Assembly: GCA_001770285.1 (NCBI GenBank)
Contig: MEQQ01000046.1
Location: 1 to 33,469 of the forward strand
Origin: Betaproteobacteria bacterium RBG_16_66_20
GTDB taxonomy: Bacteria > Pseudomonadota > Gammaproteobacteria > Burkholderiales > SG8-39
Length of the DNA: 33,469 nt
Direction of reading: 5' to 3'
The translations under genes were made by a program, and so were the position numbers. The notes below the pieces were generated by a model. That model was not told where the DNA came from. It saw only the letters and a list, made by a program, of their open reading frames with translations, and ran no database searches. Of the stretch, positions 1 to 6,910 are shown piece by piece (the stretch's first letter is position 1; each line of letters begins with the position of its first letter).

Positions 1-23
1 TCCTAGGTACACACGCGCAATGA

Positions 24-51
24 CAATAGGCTGCCCTAACGCGGCCTATTG
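24..51. terminator. 8-bp inverted repeat downstream of crotonase gene
   Basis: CAATAGGC (24-31) and GCCTATTG (44-51) are perfect reverse complements around a 12-base loop. The element lies just past the 3' end of the leftward crotonase gene. No clear T-run follows on the minus strand, and only a weak AATTATTT follows on the plus strand. It may be a terminator or another stem-loop; the call is tentative. Confidence 0.25.
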
Positions 52-96
52 AATTATTTGGTAGGCAGTGCCGGCTTTGAACCGAAAACCAATAGA

Positions 97-906
97 TCAA
101 AAGTCCTTCGGCTCGGGCGGGAAGGAGGGCTTTCTCTTCTCGCGCAGCGAGGCGATGCCTTCCTTCACCTCCGGGCCGGTGAAGCCGAGCATCTCGAGCG
201 CGAGCGAGGCATCGAACCCCGGACCGGCCATGCGCAGCCAGTTGTTGAGGCTGTACTTGGTCCAACGCAGCGCCGTCTGCGCACCCGCGTTCAATTTTCT
301 CGCCACTTCGAGCGCCTTCGCCTGCAGTTCCGCCTGCTCGCAGCAGAGCGACACCAGCCCGATCCTTTCGGCTTCCTCGCCCGAAACCTGCTCGCACAGC
401 AGCAGGTAGTACTTCGCCTTCGCCATGCCGCAGAGCAGCGGCCAGACGATCGCCGCATGGTCGCCCGCGGCGACACCGAGGCGCGTATGGCCGTCGATGA
501 TGCGGGCATCCCTCGCGGCGATCGAGATGTCCGCGAGCAGCCCGGCCACCAGCCCCGCGCCCACCGCAGGGCCGTGCATCGCCGAGACGATCATCTTCGA
601 GCAGTTGATCACGTTGTAGACCAGGTCGCGCGCCTCGCGCCAGACGCGCGCGCGCGCGTCGAAATCGCGCGTGACCTCCTCCACCATCGCGAGGTCGCCG
701 CCGGCGGAGAAACCCCTGCCCGCGCCGCGCAGGATCGCGACCCGGGTCTCCGGATCGCGGTCGACGTCGAGCCAGACGTCGGCCAGCTCCCGGTGCAGGC
801 GCGCGGTAGCGGTCGAGAGCTTGCCGCCCTCCTCGCCCATCACGATCTCGAGGATGCCGGGCTCGAGCCGGCGGATCTTCAGGTCTTCATATCTGGAGTA
901 GTCCAT
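97..906 (-). CDS. Enoyl-CoA hydratase/isomerase (crotonase) family protein
   Basis: 269 residues, the usual size for a crotonase acting on acyl-CoA thioesters in the cytoplasm. The two oxyanion-hole segments are visible: SAGGDL (67-72) and HGPAVGAG (111-118). The two catalytic glutamates of classical enoyl-CoA hydratase do not appear conserved: the region reads [13 protein letters not shown] (138-150) rather than the usual PE...GG pattern. The reaction may therefore be isomerisation, hydrolysis or decarboxylation rather than hydration; this is inference from motif comparison only. It is transcribed divergently from the PLP dehydratase, with only 22 bases between the start codons. The start is the ATG at 906, with no Shine-Dalgarno sequence but a TAGAAT exactly six bases upstream. 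The family is firm; the substrate is unknown. Confidence 0.9.
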   Translation of the reverse strand: MDYSRYEDLKIRRLEPGILEIVMGEEGGKLSTATARLHRELADVWLDVDRDPETRVAILRGAGRGFSAGGDLAMVEEVTRDFDARARVWREARDLVYNVINCSKMIVSAMHGPAVGAGLVAGLLADISIAARDARIIDGHTRLGVAAGDHAAIVWPLLCGMAKAKYYLLLCEQVSGEEAERIGLVSLCCEQAELQAKALEVARKLNAGAQTALRWTKYSLNNWLRMAGPGFDASLALEMLGFTGPEVKEGIASLREKRKPSFPPEPKDF

Positions 907-912
907 GGCTAC

Positions 913-918
913 ATTCTA
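913..918 (-). promoter_or_regulatory. -10 element TAGAAT, leaderless promoter of crotonase gene
   Basis: On the minus strand TAGAAT is followed by six bases (GTAGCC) and then the ATG at 906. At the usual -10 to start-site distance, transcription would begin at or next to the A of the ATG. No purine-rich ribosome-binding sequence is present. No good -35 is seen. Confidence 0.5.
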
Positions 919-922
919 CAAT
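917..922 (+). promoter_or_regulatory. -10 element TACAAT, leaderless promoter of dehydratase gene
   Basis: TACAAT is followed by CCGCCC and the ATG at 929, the same six-base spacing as the opposing promoter. The two hexamers overlap by two bases within ATTCTACAAT (913-922), so two polymerases could not occupy them together. No convincing -35 is seen. Confidence 0.5.
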
Positions 923-928
923 CCGCCC

Positions 929-1888
929 ATGCGCACATCCGATGCAGTAACCTTCGACGACGTCGCGCGAGCCCACCAGCGCATCGCCGGCCACGCGCGC
1001 CGCACGCCGGCACTGACCTCCGCCGCGGTGGACACGCTCACCGGCGCGAGCGTGTTCTTCAAGTGCGAGAACTTCCAGCGCATGGGCGCATTCAAGTTCC
1101 GCGGCGCCTACAACGCGCTGTCGCAGCTGTCGGCCGAAGAAAAGCGGCGCGGGGTGGTCGCATTCTCCTCGGGCAACCACGCGCAGGCCGTGGCGCTCGC
1201 CGGCAAGCTGCTCGGCGTGCCAAGAGTCATCGTGATGCCCGCCGACGCGCCCCGGGTGAAGGTTGAAGCGACCAGGGGTTACGGCGCTGAAATTGTCCTT
1301 TATGAAAAAAATCAGGATAGAGAAAAACTCGCCAACCGGATTTCATCCGAGCGCGGCCTGACGCTGATTCCACCCTACGACCACCCGCACATCATTGCCG
1401 GCCAGGGCACCGCGGCGAAGGAACTGATCGAAGACGTCGGTCCGCTCGAGCTGCTGCTCGCGCCCTGCGGCGGCGGCGGCCTGCTCTCGGGCTGCGCGGT
1501 GGCGGCGAAGCAGCTGAGCCCGGAATGCCGCGTCATCGGCGTCGAGCCCGCCGCCGGCGACGACGCCACGCGCTCGTTCAAGACCAGGACGCTGCAGACC
1601 GTGAAGGACCCGCAAACCATCGCCGACGGCGCACGCACGCCCTCGCTTGGCAACTTCACCTTCCCGCTCGTGATGCGCTACGTCGACGACATGCTCACGG
1701 TCGATGACGGCGAACTGCTCAAGTCGATGGTCTACATCTGGGAACGCATGAAGGTCGTGGTCGAGCCCACAGGCGCCCTCGGCGCCTGCGCCCTGCTCGA
1801 GAAAAAGCTCGACGCCAATGGCATGCGCGTAGGCGTCATCCTGTCGGGCGGCAACGTGGACCTGAGAGCCATCGCCGCTTTGTTATGA
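929..1888 (+). CDS. PLP-dependent serine/threonine dehydratase-like enzyme
   Basis: 319 residues from the ATG at 929 (an in-frame ATG at 905 would add eight residues and overlap the divergent gene's start). It belongs to fold-type II PLP enzymes. The PLP lysine lies in GAFKFRGA (K56), followed by the substrate loop SSGNHAQ and the phosphate-binding loop PCGGGGLLSG; a C-terminal SGGNVD contacts the PLP ring in this family. There is no ACT regulatory domain, so it is not the allosteric biosynthetic IlvA. Serine racemase, catabolic threonine dehydratase or 3-hydroxyaspartate ammonia-lyase are all possible. Codons around 1288-1348 are unusually AT-rich. The stop codon overlaps an in-frame upstream ATG of the next gene. 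Confidence 0.88.
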   Translation: MRTSDAVTFDDVARAHQRIAGHARRTPALTSAAVDTLTGASVFFKCENFQRMGAFKFRGAYNALSQLSAEEKRRGVVAFSSGNHAQAVALAGKLLGVPRVIVMPADAPRVKVEATRGYGAEIVLYEKNQDREKLANRISSERGLTLIPPYDHPHIIAGQGTAAKELIEDVGPLELLLAPCGGGGLLSGCAVAAKQLSPECRVIGVEPAAGDDATRSFKTRTLQTVKDPQTIADGARTPSLGNFTFPLVMRYVDDMLTVDDGELLKSMVYIWERMKVVVEPTGALGACALLEKKLDANGMRVGVILSGGNVDLRAIAALL

Positions 1889-1889
1889 T
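1884..1889 (+). promoter_or_regulatory. Possible -10 element TATGAT before quinone oxidoreductase
   Basis: TATGAT (5 of 6 to consensus) spans the stop codon of the dehydratase gene and lies ten bases before the ATG at 1900, which would give a leader of only a few bases. No -35 of quality is seen, and read-through from the upstream gene is equally likely. Confidence 0.25.
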
Positions 1890-1899
1890 TGCGCGCCTT

Positions 1900-2877
1900 A
1901 TGCGTTGCATTGAAATCAGCAAGCCCGGAGGTCCCGAGGTTCTCGTCCCGGCCGAGCGCCCTACGCCGGTACCCAAGGCAAACGAGATCCTGGTGAAAGT
2001 CGCCGCGGCCGGCGTCAATCGTCCCGACGTGCTGCAGCGCCTGGGCAGGTATCCGGTGCCGCCCGACGCCTCCGACCTTCCGGGCCTGGAGATCGCCGGT
2101 GAGGTTTTTGCTTTGGGTGGTTCGGCAAAAAAATTCAAAATAGGCGACCAAGTCTGCGCGCTGGTCTCGGGCGGCGGCTACGCCGAATATTGCGTCGCCC
2201 CCGAGGCGCAGGCGCTGCCGGTGCCGAAAGGCCTTTCGCCGGTGGAAGCGGCCTCGCTGCCGGAAACGTGTTTTACCGTCTGGTCCAATGTCTATGACCG
2301 CGGGCGCCTCGCGCCCGGCGAGACGCTGCTGGTGCAGGGCGGCAGCTCGGGCATCGGCGTCACCGCGATCCAGATGGCGAAGGCGATGGGCAACCGCGTG
2401 TTCGCGACCGCGGGCAGCGAGGAGAAGTGCGCCGCCTGCGTCCGGCTTGGCGCCGAGCGGGCGATCAACTACCGCACGCAGGACTTTTTCGAGGAGATCA
2501 AGGCCGCCACCGGCGGCAAGGGCGTGGATGTGATCCTCGACATGGTCGGTGGCGACTACGTGCCGAAAGAGTTGAAATGCCTCGCCGACGACGGCCGGCT
2601 GGTGTTCATCGCCTTCCTGCGCGGCCCGAAAACCGAGCTCGACATCAACGAGCTGATGCGCCGCCGCCTCACCATGACCGGCTCGACGCTCAGGCCGCGG
2701 CCGGTAGAGTTCAAGGGCGCGATCGCGAAAATCCTGCGAGAGAAAGTCTGGCCGCTGATCGAGGCCGGCAGGATCAAGCCCGAGATCTACAAGACCTTCC
2801 CGCTCGCGCAGGCGAGTGAAGCGCACAAGCTGATGGAATCTTCGCTGCATATCGGCAAGATCGTGCTCACGCTTTGA
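1900..2877 (+). CDS. NAD(P)H quinone oxidoreductase, PIG3/QOR family
   Basis: Medium-chain dehydrogenase/reductase of the zinc-free quinone oxidoreductase type, expected to reduce quinones or enones with NADPH in the cytoplasm. The N-terminal GroES-like half contains GVNRPDVLQRLGRYP and LPGLEIAGEV, typical of the PIG3 group. The Rossmann half carries the nucleotide motif QGGSSGIG. No structural-zinc cysteine cluster is present. Homologues start at a residue equal to the ATG at 1900 (MRCIEI); an in-frame ATG at 1885 overlaps the upstream stop as ATGA and would add five residues. A short AT-rich codon patch lies at 2101-2150. It probably forms a two-gene unit with the dehydratase, although no pathway links them clearly. 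Confidence 0.9.
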   Translation: MRCIEISKPGGPEVLVPAERPTPVPKANEILVKVAAAGVNRPDVLQRLGRYPVPPDASDLPGLEIAGEVFALGGSAKKFKIGDQVCALVSGGGYAEYCVAPEAQALPVPKGLSPVEAASLPETCFTVWSNVYDRGRLAPGETLLVQGGSSGIGVTAIQMAKAMGNRVFATAGSEEKCAACVRLGAERAINYRTQDFFEEIKAATGGKGVDVILDMVGGDYVPKELKCLADDGRLVFIAFLRGPKTELDINELMRRRLTMTGSTLRPRPVEFKGAIAKILREKVWPLIEAGRIKPEIYKTFPLAQASEAHKLMESSLHIGKIVLTL

Positions 2878-2885
2878 GCTTGAAA

Positions 2886-2894
2886 TGCTAGAAT
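2886..2894 (+). promoter_or_regulatory. Extended -10 promoter of toxin-antitoxin operon
   Basis: TGCTAGAAT is an extended -10 (TGn plus TAGAAT at 2889-2894). A -35 is not obvious, which is tolerated with an extended -10. The downstream palindromic operator overlaps its last three bases. Confidence 0.55.
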
Positions 2895-2914
2895 CTGTCC
2901 AGACTAGACAGATT
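2892..2914. promoter_or_regulatory. Palindromic operator of toxin-antitoxin operon
   Basis: AATCTGTC (2892-2899) and GACAGATT (2907-2914) form a perfect 8-bp inverted repeat around a 7-base centre. It overlaps the -10 and covers the expected start site, the standard place for autorepression by a Phd/YefM antitoxin or its complex with the toxin. Confidence 0.65.
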
Positions 2915-2926
2915 TAGGAGGCGAAG

Positions 2927-3187
2927 GTGTCCGCTCGCTGGCCACTGCAGAAGGCAAAGAACGAATTCAGCCGGGTCGTTGATCGCGCCTTGAGCGAGGG
3001 TCCGCAGACCGTGACGCGCCACGGCAAGCCCGTGGTGGTCGTGTCCGCGGTCCGCGGCGCACGAGGCCGGACGGAAAACCGCAAGGCGTCAAGAGCGCTG
3101 CTCGCGCTGTTGCGCAGCTGCCCTGTGGATCTCAGCCGGATAGTCACCCGCGATCGCTCGGTGCCTCGCACCGTCGATCTCGGATGA
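2927..3187 (+). CDS. Phd/YefM-family antitoxin
   Basis: 86 residues. The N-terminal part (WPLQKAKNEFSRVVDRA... then TVTRHGKPVVVVSA) matches the Phd/YefM DNA-binding fold, which dimerises and binds the operator. The C-terminal third is Arg-rich and would wrap the toxin. The start is GTG, supported by AGGAGG five bases upstream (2916-2921). Its stop overlaps the toxin start as ATGA, so translation is coupled. Expected role: neutralise the PIN-domain toxin and repress the operon. Confidence 0.88.
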   Translation: MSARWPLQKAKNEFSRVVDRALSEGPQTVTRHGKPVVVVSAVRGARGRTENRKASRALLALLRSCPVDLSRIVTRDRSVPRTVDLG

Positions 3188-3606
3188 GCTACCTGCTCGA
3201 CACCTGCGTCGTTTCGGAATTATCGAGGCCCCGGCCGAACCCGGGTGTCGTCACTTGGATGTCGGAGGCTGATGTCGCCTCATTGCACCTGTCGGCGATC
3301 ACAGTAGGAGAGGTGCGGCGCGGCGCGCTGCGCCTTCCCGTTGGGAAGCGCAGAACATCTCTTTTGGCCTGGAGCGAAAGGCTGAGACAGAGCTTTTCCG
3401 GGCGCACCCTCCCCATCGACGAGTCCGTTGCGCAGCGGTGGGCGGACATCGCGGCGCGCGCGGAGCAGTCGGGCCGCCCCGGATCCTTCGCGGACGGATT
3501 GATTGCCGCGACCGCGCTTGACCGTGGCCTGACGCTTGTCACGCGCAACGTCACCGACTTCGAGCCCTTCGGCGTCTCGCTCCTGAACCCCTGGACCGCA
3601 ACCTGA
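3184..3606 (+). CDS. vapC: VapC/FitB-type PIN-domain ribonuclease toxin
   Basis: 140 residues, a normal VapC length. The acidic PIN residues are in place: D6 in LLDTCVVSE, E43 in VGEVRRG, D104 in FADGLIAA and a C-terminal TRNVTDF (D125). Such toxins cleave tRNA or rRNA with Mg2+. It is translationally coupled to the Phd-type antitoxin. It resembles the FitB branch (LDTCVVSELSRPRPN). All catalytic acids are present, so the toxin should be active. The gene symbol is by family only. Confidence 0.9.
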   Translation: MSYLLDTCVVSELSRPRPNPGVVTWMSEADVASLHLSAITVGEVRRGALRLPVGKRRTSLLAWSERLRQSFSGRTLPIDESVAQRWADIAARAEQSGRPGSFADGLIAATALDRGLTLVTRNVTDFEPFGVSLLNPWTAT

Positions 3607-3619
3607 CGCAGGGCTTCGT

Positions 3620-4564
3620 TCAGCGGGGCTCCTTCTTCGCCTCCTCGCGCAGCCAGGCGACAAAGTCGGCCACTTCGGGCCGGCCCCCGGAATGCTTTGA
3701 CAGGATCACGTAGTAGGCGCGCGCCGGGTCGGCGCTGCGCTTGAACGGCGCCACCAGTTCGCCCGCGGCGATCGCCTCGCGCACCAGCGGGCTGCGGCCG
3801 AGCGCCACGCCGTGGCCGGCGATCGCGGCCGGGATGATCTGGTCGTAGCCCGAGAACACCAGGTTTCCCGCGGGCCGCAGGTCGACGAGGCGCTCGACCT
3901 CGAGCCAGGTCTTCCAGTGCATCCAGGGATGGCGGCCGTCGGGATCGTCGTATTGCAGCAGCACGTGATGGCGCAGGTCCTGCGGCGCGCGCAGCGGCCG
4001 CTTTGGATCCCGCATCAGCTTGGGGCTGCAGACCGGGAACACGCGCTCGCCGAACAGCCGCACCGCGTCCGCCCCCGCGAGCGATGGCGGACCGTGCCGG
4101 ATCGCGAGATCCAGGCCGTCGCGCTCCAGGTCCAGCACGCGCGTTTCGGCGCTGATGCGCACGTCCAGTTCCGGGTGCATGCGCGTAAAGCCGGACAGCC
4201 GCGGGATCAGCCAGAGCGCGGCGAACGATTGCGTGGTGGTCACCGCCAGCGTGCGCCGGCCGCGCGTGGCGCGCAGCCGGTCGGTGACCGCGCGCATGGT
4301 TGCGAGCACCTGCGCGGACGCGGCATGCAGCGCCTGGCCCGCCTCGGTCAGCGCGAGCGCGCGGTGCCGGCGCTGGAACAGCCGCACCCCGAGCTGGTCC
4401 TCCAGGTCCTGGATCTGGCGGCTCACCGCCGACTGGGACAGGTGCAGTTCCTCGCCCGCCTTGGTGAAGGACAGCAGGCGCGCCGACGCCTCGAAGCCCT
4501 TGAGCAGGTCGAGTGAGGGCAAGCGCGGTTGCGTGCGCGGCGCGGCAGGATTAGATTTTCGCAT
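3620..4564 (-). CDS. LysR-family transcriptional regulator, GcvA-like
   Basis: 314 residues from the ATG at 4564. The winged HTH occupies about residues 18-76, with the recognition helix in LSQSAVSRQIQDLEDQLG, followed by LysR substrate-binding lobes. The reading frame is open far upstream to 5041, but homology begins at PSLDLLKGFEAS, so the long version is rejected. The phrase SLDLLKGFEASARLLSFTKAGEELHLSQ is typical of the GcvA-like group. It is divergent from the DUF2917 gene, with 91 bases between, and probably regulates it. A weak AGGA lies upstream of the start. The effector is unknown. Confidence 0.92.
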   Translation of the reverse strand: MRKSNPAAPRTQPRLPSLDLLKGFEASARLLSFTKAGEELHLSQSAVSRQIQDLEDQLGVRLFQRRHRALALTEAGQALHAASAQVLATMRAVTDRLRATRGRRTLAVTTTQSFAALWLIPRLSGFTRMHPELDVRISAETRVLDLERDGLDLAIRHGPPSLAGADAVRLFGERVFPVCSPKLMRDPKRPLRAPQDLRHHVLLQYDDPDGRHPWMHWKTWLEVERLVDLRPAGNLVFSGYDQIIPAAIAGHGVALGRSPLVREAIAAGELVAPFKRSADPARAYYVILSKHSGGRPEVADFVAWLREEAKKEPR

Positions 4565-4572
4565 TCCCGTTT

Positions 4573-4629
4573 TGCATCCTGGACGTGCAGATTTACCGTT
4601 TGAGCCGGACGGCGCAAGGATGCATCCTT
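4573..4629. promoter_or_regulatory. Candidate LysR-regulator binding region
   Basis: The intergenic space holds a perfect 14-bp palindrome, AAGGATGCATCCTT (4616-4629). A direct copy of its right half, TGCATCCT, lies at 4573-4580. Paired full and half sites between a LysR gene and its divergent target are typical of LysR regulation, but the family's usual T-N11-A layout was not established here. Confidence 0.45.
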
Positions 4630-4655
4630 CGCATGCCAAACGCAAGGAGCATGAG

Positions 4656-4883
4656 ATGAAAATTGAACTCGAATCCGGTGCCCTGCAGCTCAGCCGCGGG
4701 CAGACCGTCAAATTGCAGGACGCCGTGGGCAGCACGATCTGCGCCCGCGAGGGCACCGTCTGGATCACCGAAGAGAACAGCCGCAAGGACGTGGTACTGG
4801 AGCCCGGCAACTGTTTCCGGATTGGCCGGCCCGGCCTCACCATCGTGCAGGCGTTCGCCGACGCCGCGGTCTCGCTCGCCTGA
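4656..4883 (+). CDS. DUF2917 domain protein
   Basis: 75 residues beginning MKIELESGAL, filling the DUF2917 length completely. The fold is expected to be a small beta-sandwich resembling cupins: LSRGQTVKLQD, ICAREGTVWIT and VVLEPGNCFRI are the characteristic segments. AAGGAG (4644-4649) lies six bases before the ATG. The function of the family is not known. In beta- and gammaproteobacteria such genes often sit next to a LysR regulator, as here. No signal peptide or membrane segment is seen. Confidence 0.85.
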   Translation: MKIELESGALQLSRGQTVKLQDAVGSTICAREGTVWITEENSRKDVVLEPGNCFRIGRPGLTIVQAFADAAVSLA

Positions 4884-4898
4884 GTCAACCGTAAAATA

Positions 4899-4923
4899 GG
4901 CGTTCTTCGCAAACAGGAACGCC
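4899..4923 (+). promoter_or_regulatory. Hairpin covering the ribosome-binding site of the NUDIX/MBL gene
   Basis: GGCGTTC (4899-4905) pairs perfectly with GAACGCC (4917-4923) around an 11-base loop. The right arm contains most of AGGAA (4915-4919), the only Shine-Dalgarno-like sequence for the inferred CTG start at 4926. A -10-like TAAAAT lies at 4892-4897. Folding would hide the ribosome site; the effect on expression is inference. Confidence 0.35.
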
Positions 4924-4925
4924 AT

Positions 4926-6614
4926 CTGAAAAAAGCCGCACCACGCCCGGCGGCCACGCTGCTGCTGCTGCGGGAAACAGCGCGAGAAGGACCGGCTGCG
5001 CCGGGGGCGCCGGAGGTATTCATGCTCCAGCGCACCAGCAAGGCGACATTCCTGCCGGGTGCGTTCGTGTTTCCCGGCGGCGCGCTCGATCCGGACGATG
5101 CCAGCGCGCGCGCTGCACAACGCGTGCTTGGGCTCGACGACGCGCGGGCGAGCCTGCGCCTCGGGCTCGAGGCCGGCGGCCTCGCCTACTGGGTTGCGGC
5201 GGCGCGCGAGTGCTTCGAGGAATCCGGAATCCTGCTCGCGGCGGACGAAAGCGGGCGCCCGGTGGAACCGGAGCGGGCCGCGGCGCTGGAGCAGTTGCGC
5301 GCGCCGCTGAACGCCGGAGCGCTGCTTTTCAGCGAGTTCCTGGAGCAGCAAGACCTGTTCATACCGGCGCAGGAGATCGCCTACTACAGCCACTGGATCA
5401 CGGCGCCGGGCCGGCCGCGGCGCTTCAGCACGCGCTTCTTCATCGCCTGCGCGCCCGCCGGGCAGCACGGCGCGCACGACAGGTCCGAGACCGTGCACAG
5501 CGTCTGGGTGAGCCCGCGCGAAGCGGTCGAGCGCGGCAGGCGCGGCGAGATCGAGCTGATTTTCCCCACCCGCAGCACGCTGACCGACCTGGCGCCTTTT
5601 CCCACGCCGCGCGCGGTGCTCGAGCATGCGAAGGGCCTGGGCGACATCGAGGTGAACGCGGCCTGCTGGGCGCTCGACCACGAGGGCTCGCAGCGCCTGT
5701 TCCGCCGCGCCGACCCGCCCTATTACGAGATCCACTGGAGCGATCCGGAAGAAAAGGGCGATACCTGCTTCGTGATCCAGCCCGGCGTTGCCAAGCGCCT
5801 CGACCGGTACGTGACGCGCATCACCGCGCCCAACCCCGGCGCGATGACGGGGCCCGGCACCAACACCTACCTGGTCGGCGAAGACGAATTGGCGGTGATC
5901 GACCCGGGGCCGTCGATCGATTCGCACATCGAGAAAATCCTCGCCGCCGGCGCCGGCCGCATCCGCTGGATACTCGCCACGCATACGCACGTCGATCATT
6001 CGCCCGCGGCCGCGCTCCTCAAGGCCGCGACCGGGGCGCAGATCCTCGGCCGGCCGCGGCCCGCGCACGGCAACCAGGACCACAGCTTCGCGCCCGACCG
6101 CGTGCTCGCCGATGGCGACAGGCTTGCCGTCGGAAATCTGAACCTGCGCGCAATCCATACCCCCGGCCACGCCTCGAACCACCTGTGCTACCTGCTGGAA
6201 GAAACCAGGCTGCTGTTCACGGGCGACCATGTGATGCAGGGTTCCACCGTGGTGATCAATCCGCCCGATGGCGACATGCGCGCCTACCTTGCGTCGCTTG
6301 ATCTGCTCCTCGCCGAGGAGATCGCGATCTTCGCGCCGGGGCACGGCTACCTGATCGGCGCGCCGCACAGGGAAGTGAGGCGGCTGGTAGCACACCGCCT
6401 CGCGCGCGAAGCAAAAGTTGCAGCTGCGCTCAAACGCCGGGGCGAGGCCACGCCGGAGGAGCTGGTGGGCGACGTCTATGACGATGTTTCACCGAGATTG
6501 CACCCGGTCGCGGCGCGCTCGCTCACCGCGCATCTGGACAAACTGGTGGCCGAAGGACGCGCCCGGCAGGCATCCGGACGCTATATACTACGCACTGAAA
6601 GGAGCGCGCCATGA
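4926..6614 (+). CDS. NUDIX hydrolase fused to LACTB2-like metallo-beta-lactamase
   Basis: 562 residues from an inferred CTG start. The N-terminal NUDIX half has FLPGAFVFPGG and, after an insertion, ARECFEESGI (93-102), a Nudix box interrupted as in the NUDT19 group. The C-terminal half is a metallo-beta-lactamase domain with the zinc motif HTHVDH (353-358), then TPGHASNH and FTGDHV, and ends in a winged-helix segment (about 500-557) as in LACTB2-type nucleases/hydrolases. The only conventional start, ATG 5022, has a strong GGAGG but would remove the first beta strand (RPAATLLLLRE and PEVFML). In-frame codons back to the stop at 4881 contain no ATG, GTG or TTG, so CTG 4926 behind AGGAA is preferred. 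Substrates are unknown; a CoA- or nucleotide-related pyrophosphatase is possible. Confidence 0.85.
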   Translation: MKKAAPRPAATLLLLRETAREGPAAPGAPEVFMLQRTSKATFLPGAFVFPGGALDPDDASARAAQRVLGLDDARASLRLGLEAGGLAYWVAAARECFEESGILLAADESGRPVEPERAAALEQLRAPLNAGALLFSEFLEQQDLFIPAQEIAYYSHWITAPGRPRRFSTRFFIACAPAGQHGAHDRSETVHSVWVSPREAVERGRRGEIELIFPTRSTLTDLAPFPTPRAVLEHAKGLGDIEVNAACWALDHEGSQRLFRRADPPYYEIHWSDPEEKGDTCFVIQPGVAKRLDRYVTRITAPNPGAMTGPGTNTYLVGEDELAVIDPGPSIDSHIEKILAAGAGRIRWILATHTHVDHSPAAALLKAATGAQILGRPRPAHGNQDHSFAPDRVLADGDRLAVGNLNLRAIHTPGHASNHLCYLLEETRLLFTGDHVMQGSTVVINPPDGDMRAYLASLDLLLAEEIAIFAPGHGYLIGAPHREVRRLVAHRLAREAKVAAALKRRGEATPEELVGDVYDDVSPRLHPVAARSLTAHLDKLVAEGRARQASGRYILRTERSAP

Positions 6615-6874
6615 GCCATGAGCCGACCATGAAACTGGTGACCAACCTCGACCGTGCAGCGATCGAGGCCAAGCTCCGCGAAGTGGGCGGCGACGCCGCG
6701 GCCGCAGGATTGACCGAACTCGCCAAGATGTTCATCGGCATCGAGGGGATGCCCAAGGCCCAGATCGAGCAGCGCGTCAACAACGCCATGAAATGGCTCG
6801 CGGACAAGCCGCAGCACATGAAGATGTCCGCGTTGCTCGACCTCGTCGGCATGAACCTGAAGAACCTGAAGTAG
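6611..6874 (+). CDS. Small protein of unknown function, 87 aa
   Basis: I do not recognise this family. It is a soluble, mostly helical-looking protein with no signal peptide and no cysteine. Its ATG overlaps the stop of the NUDIX/MBL gene (ATGA) and has AAGGAG six bases upstream, so it is very probably translated and coupled. An alternative ATG at 6629 would remove six residues. The segment AKMFIGIEGMPKAQIEQRVNNAMKWL suggests an amphipathic helix pair. It sits between the fusion hydrolase and glutathione reductase, which hints at a redox or detoxification context without proving it. Confidence 0.7.
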   Translation: MSHEPTMKLVTNLDRAAIEAKLREVGGDAAAAGLTELAKMFIGIEGMPKAQIEQRVNNAMKWLADKPQHMKMSALLDLVGMNLKNLK

Positions 6875-6910
6875 CGTGCGCGCAACGCATTCAGTTGTCC
6901 GCTTAGTTTC

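Noticed and set aside
52-100. Possible tRNA fragment near the left edge
   Set aside because: A stretch resembling a T-loop (TTTGAACC) is present, but no matching acceptor or T-arm stem can be formed.
49-1266. 405-residue plus-strand open frame opposite the crotonase gene
   Set aside because: It is Arg-rich, has no family signature and is antisense to a well-supported gene; it is a product of high GC content.
4565-5041. Upstream extension of the LysR open frame to 473 residues
   Set aside because: The extra 159 residues overlap the divergent DUF2917 gene and show no homology; the LysR HTH begins shortly after the ATG at 4564.
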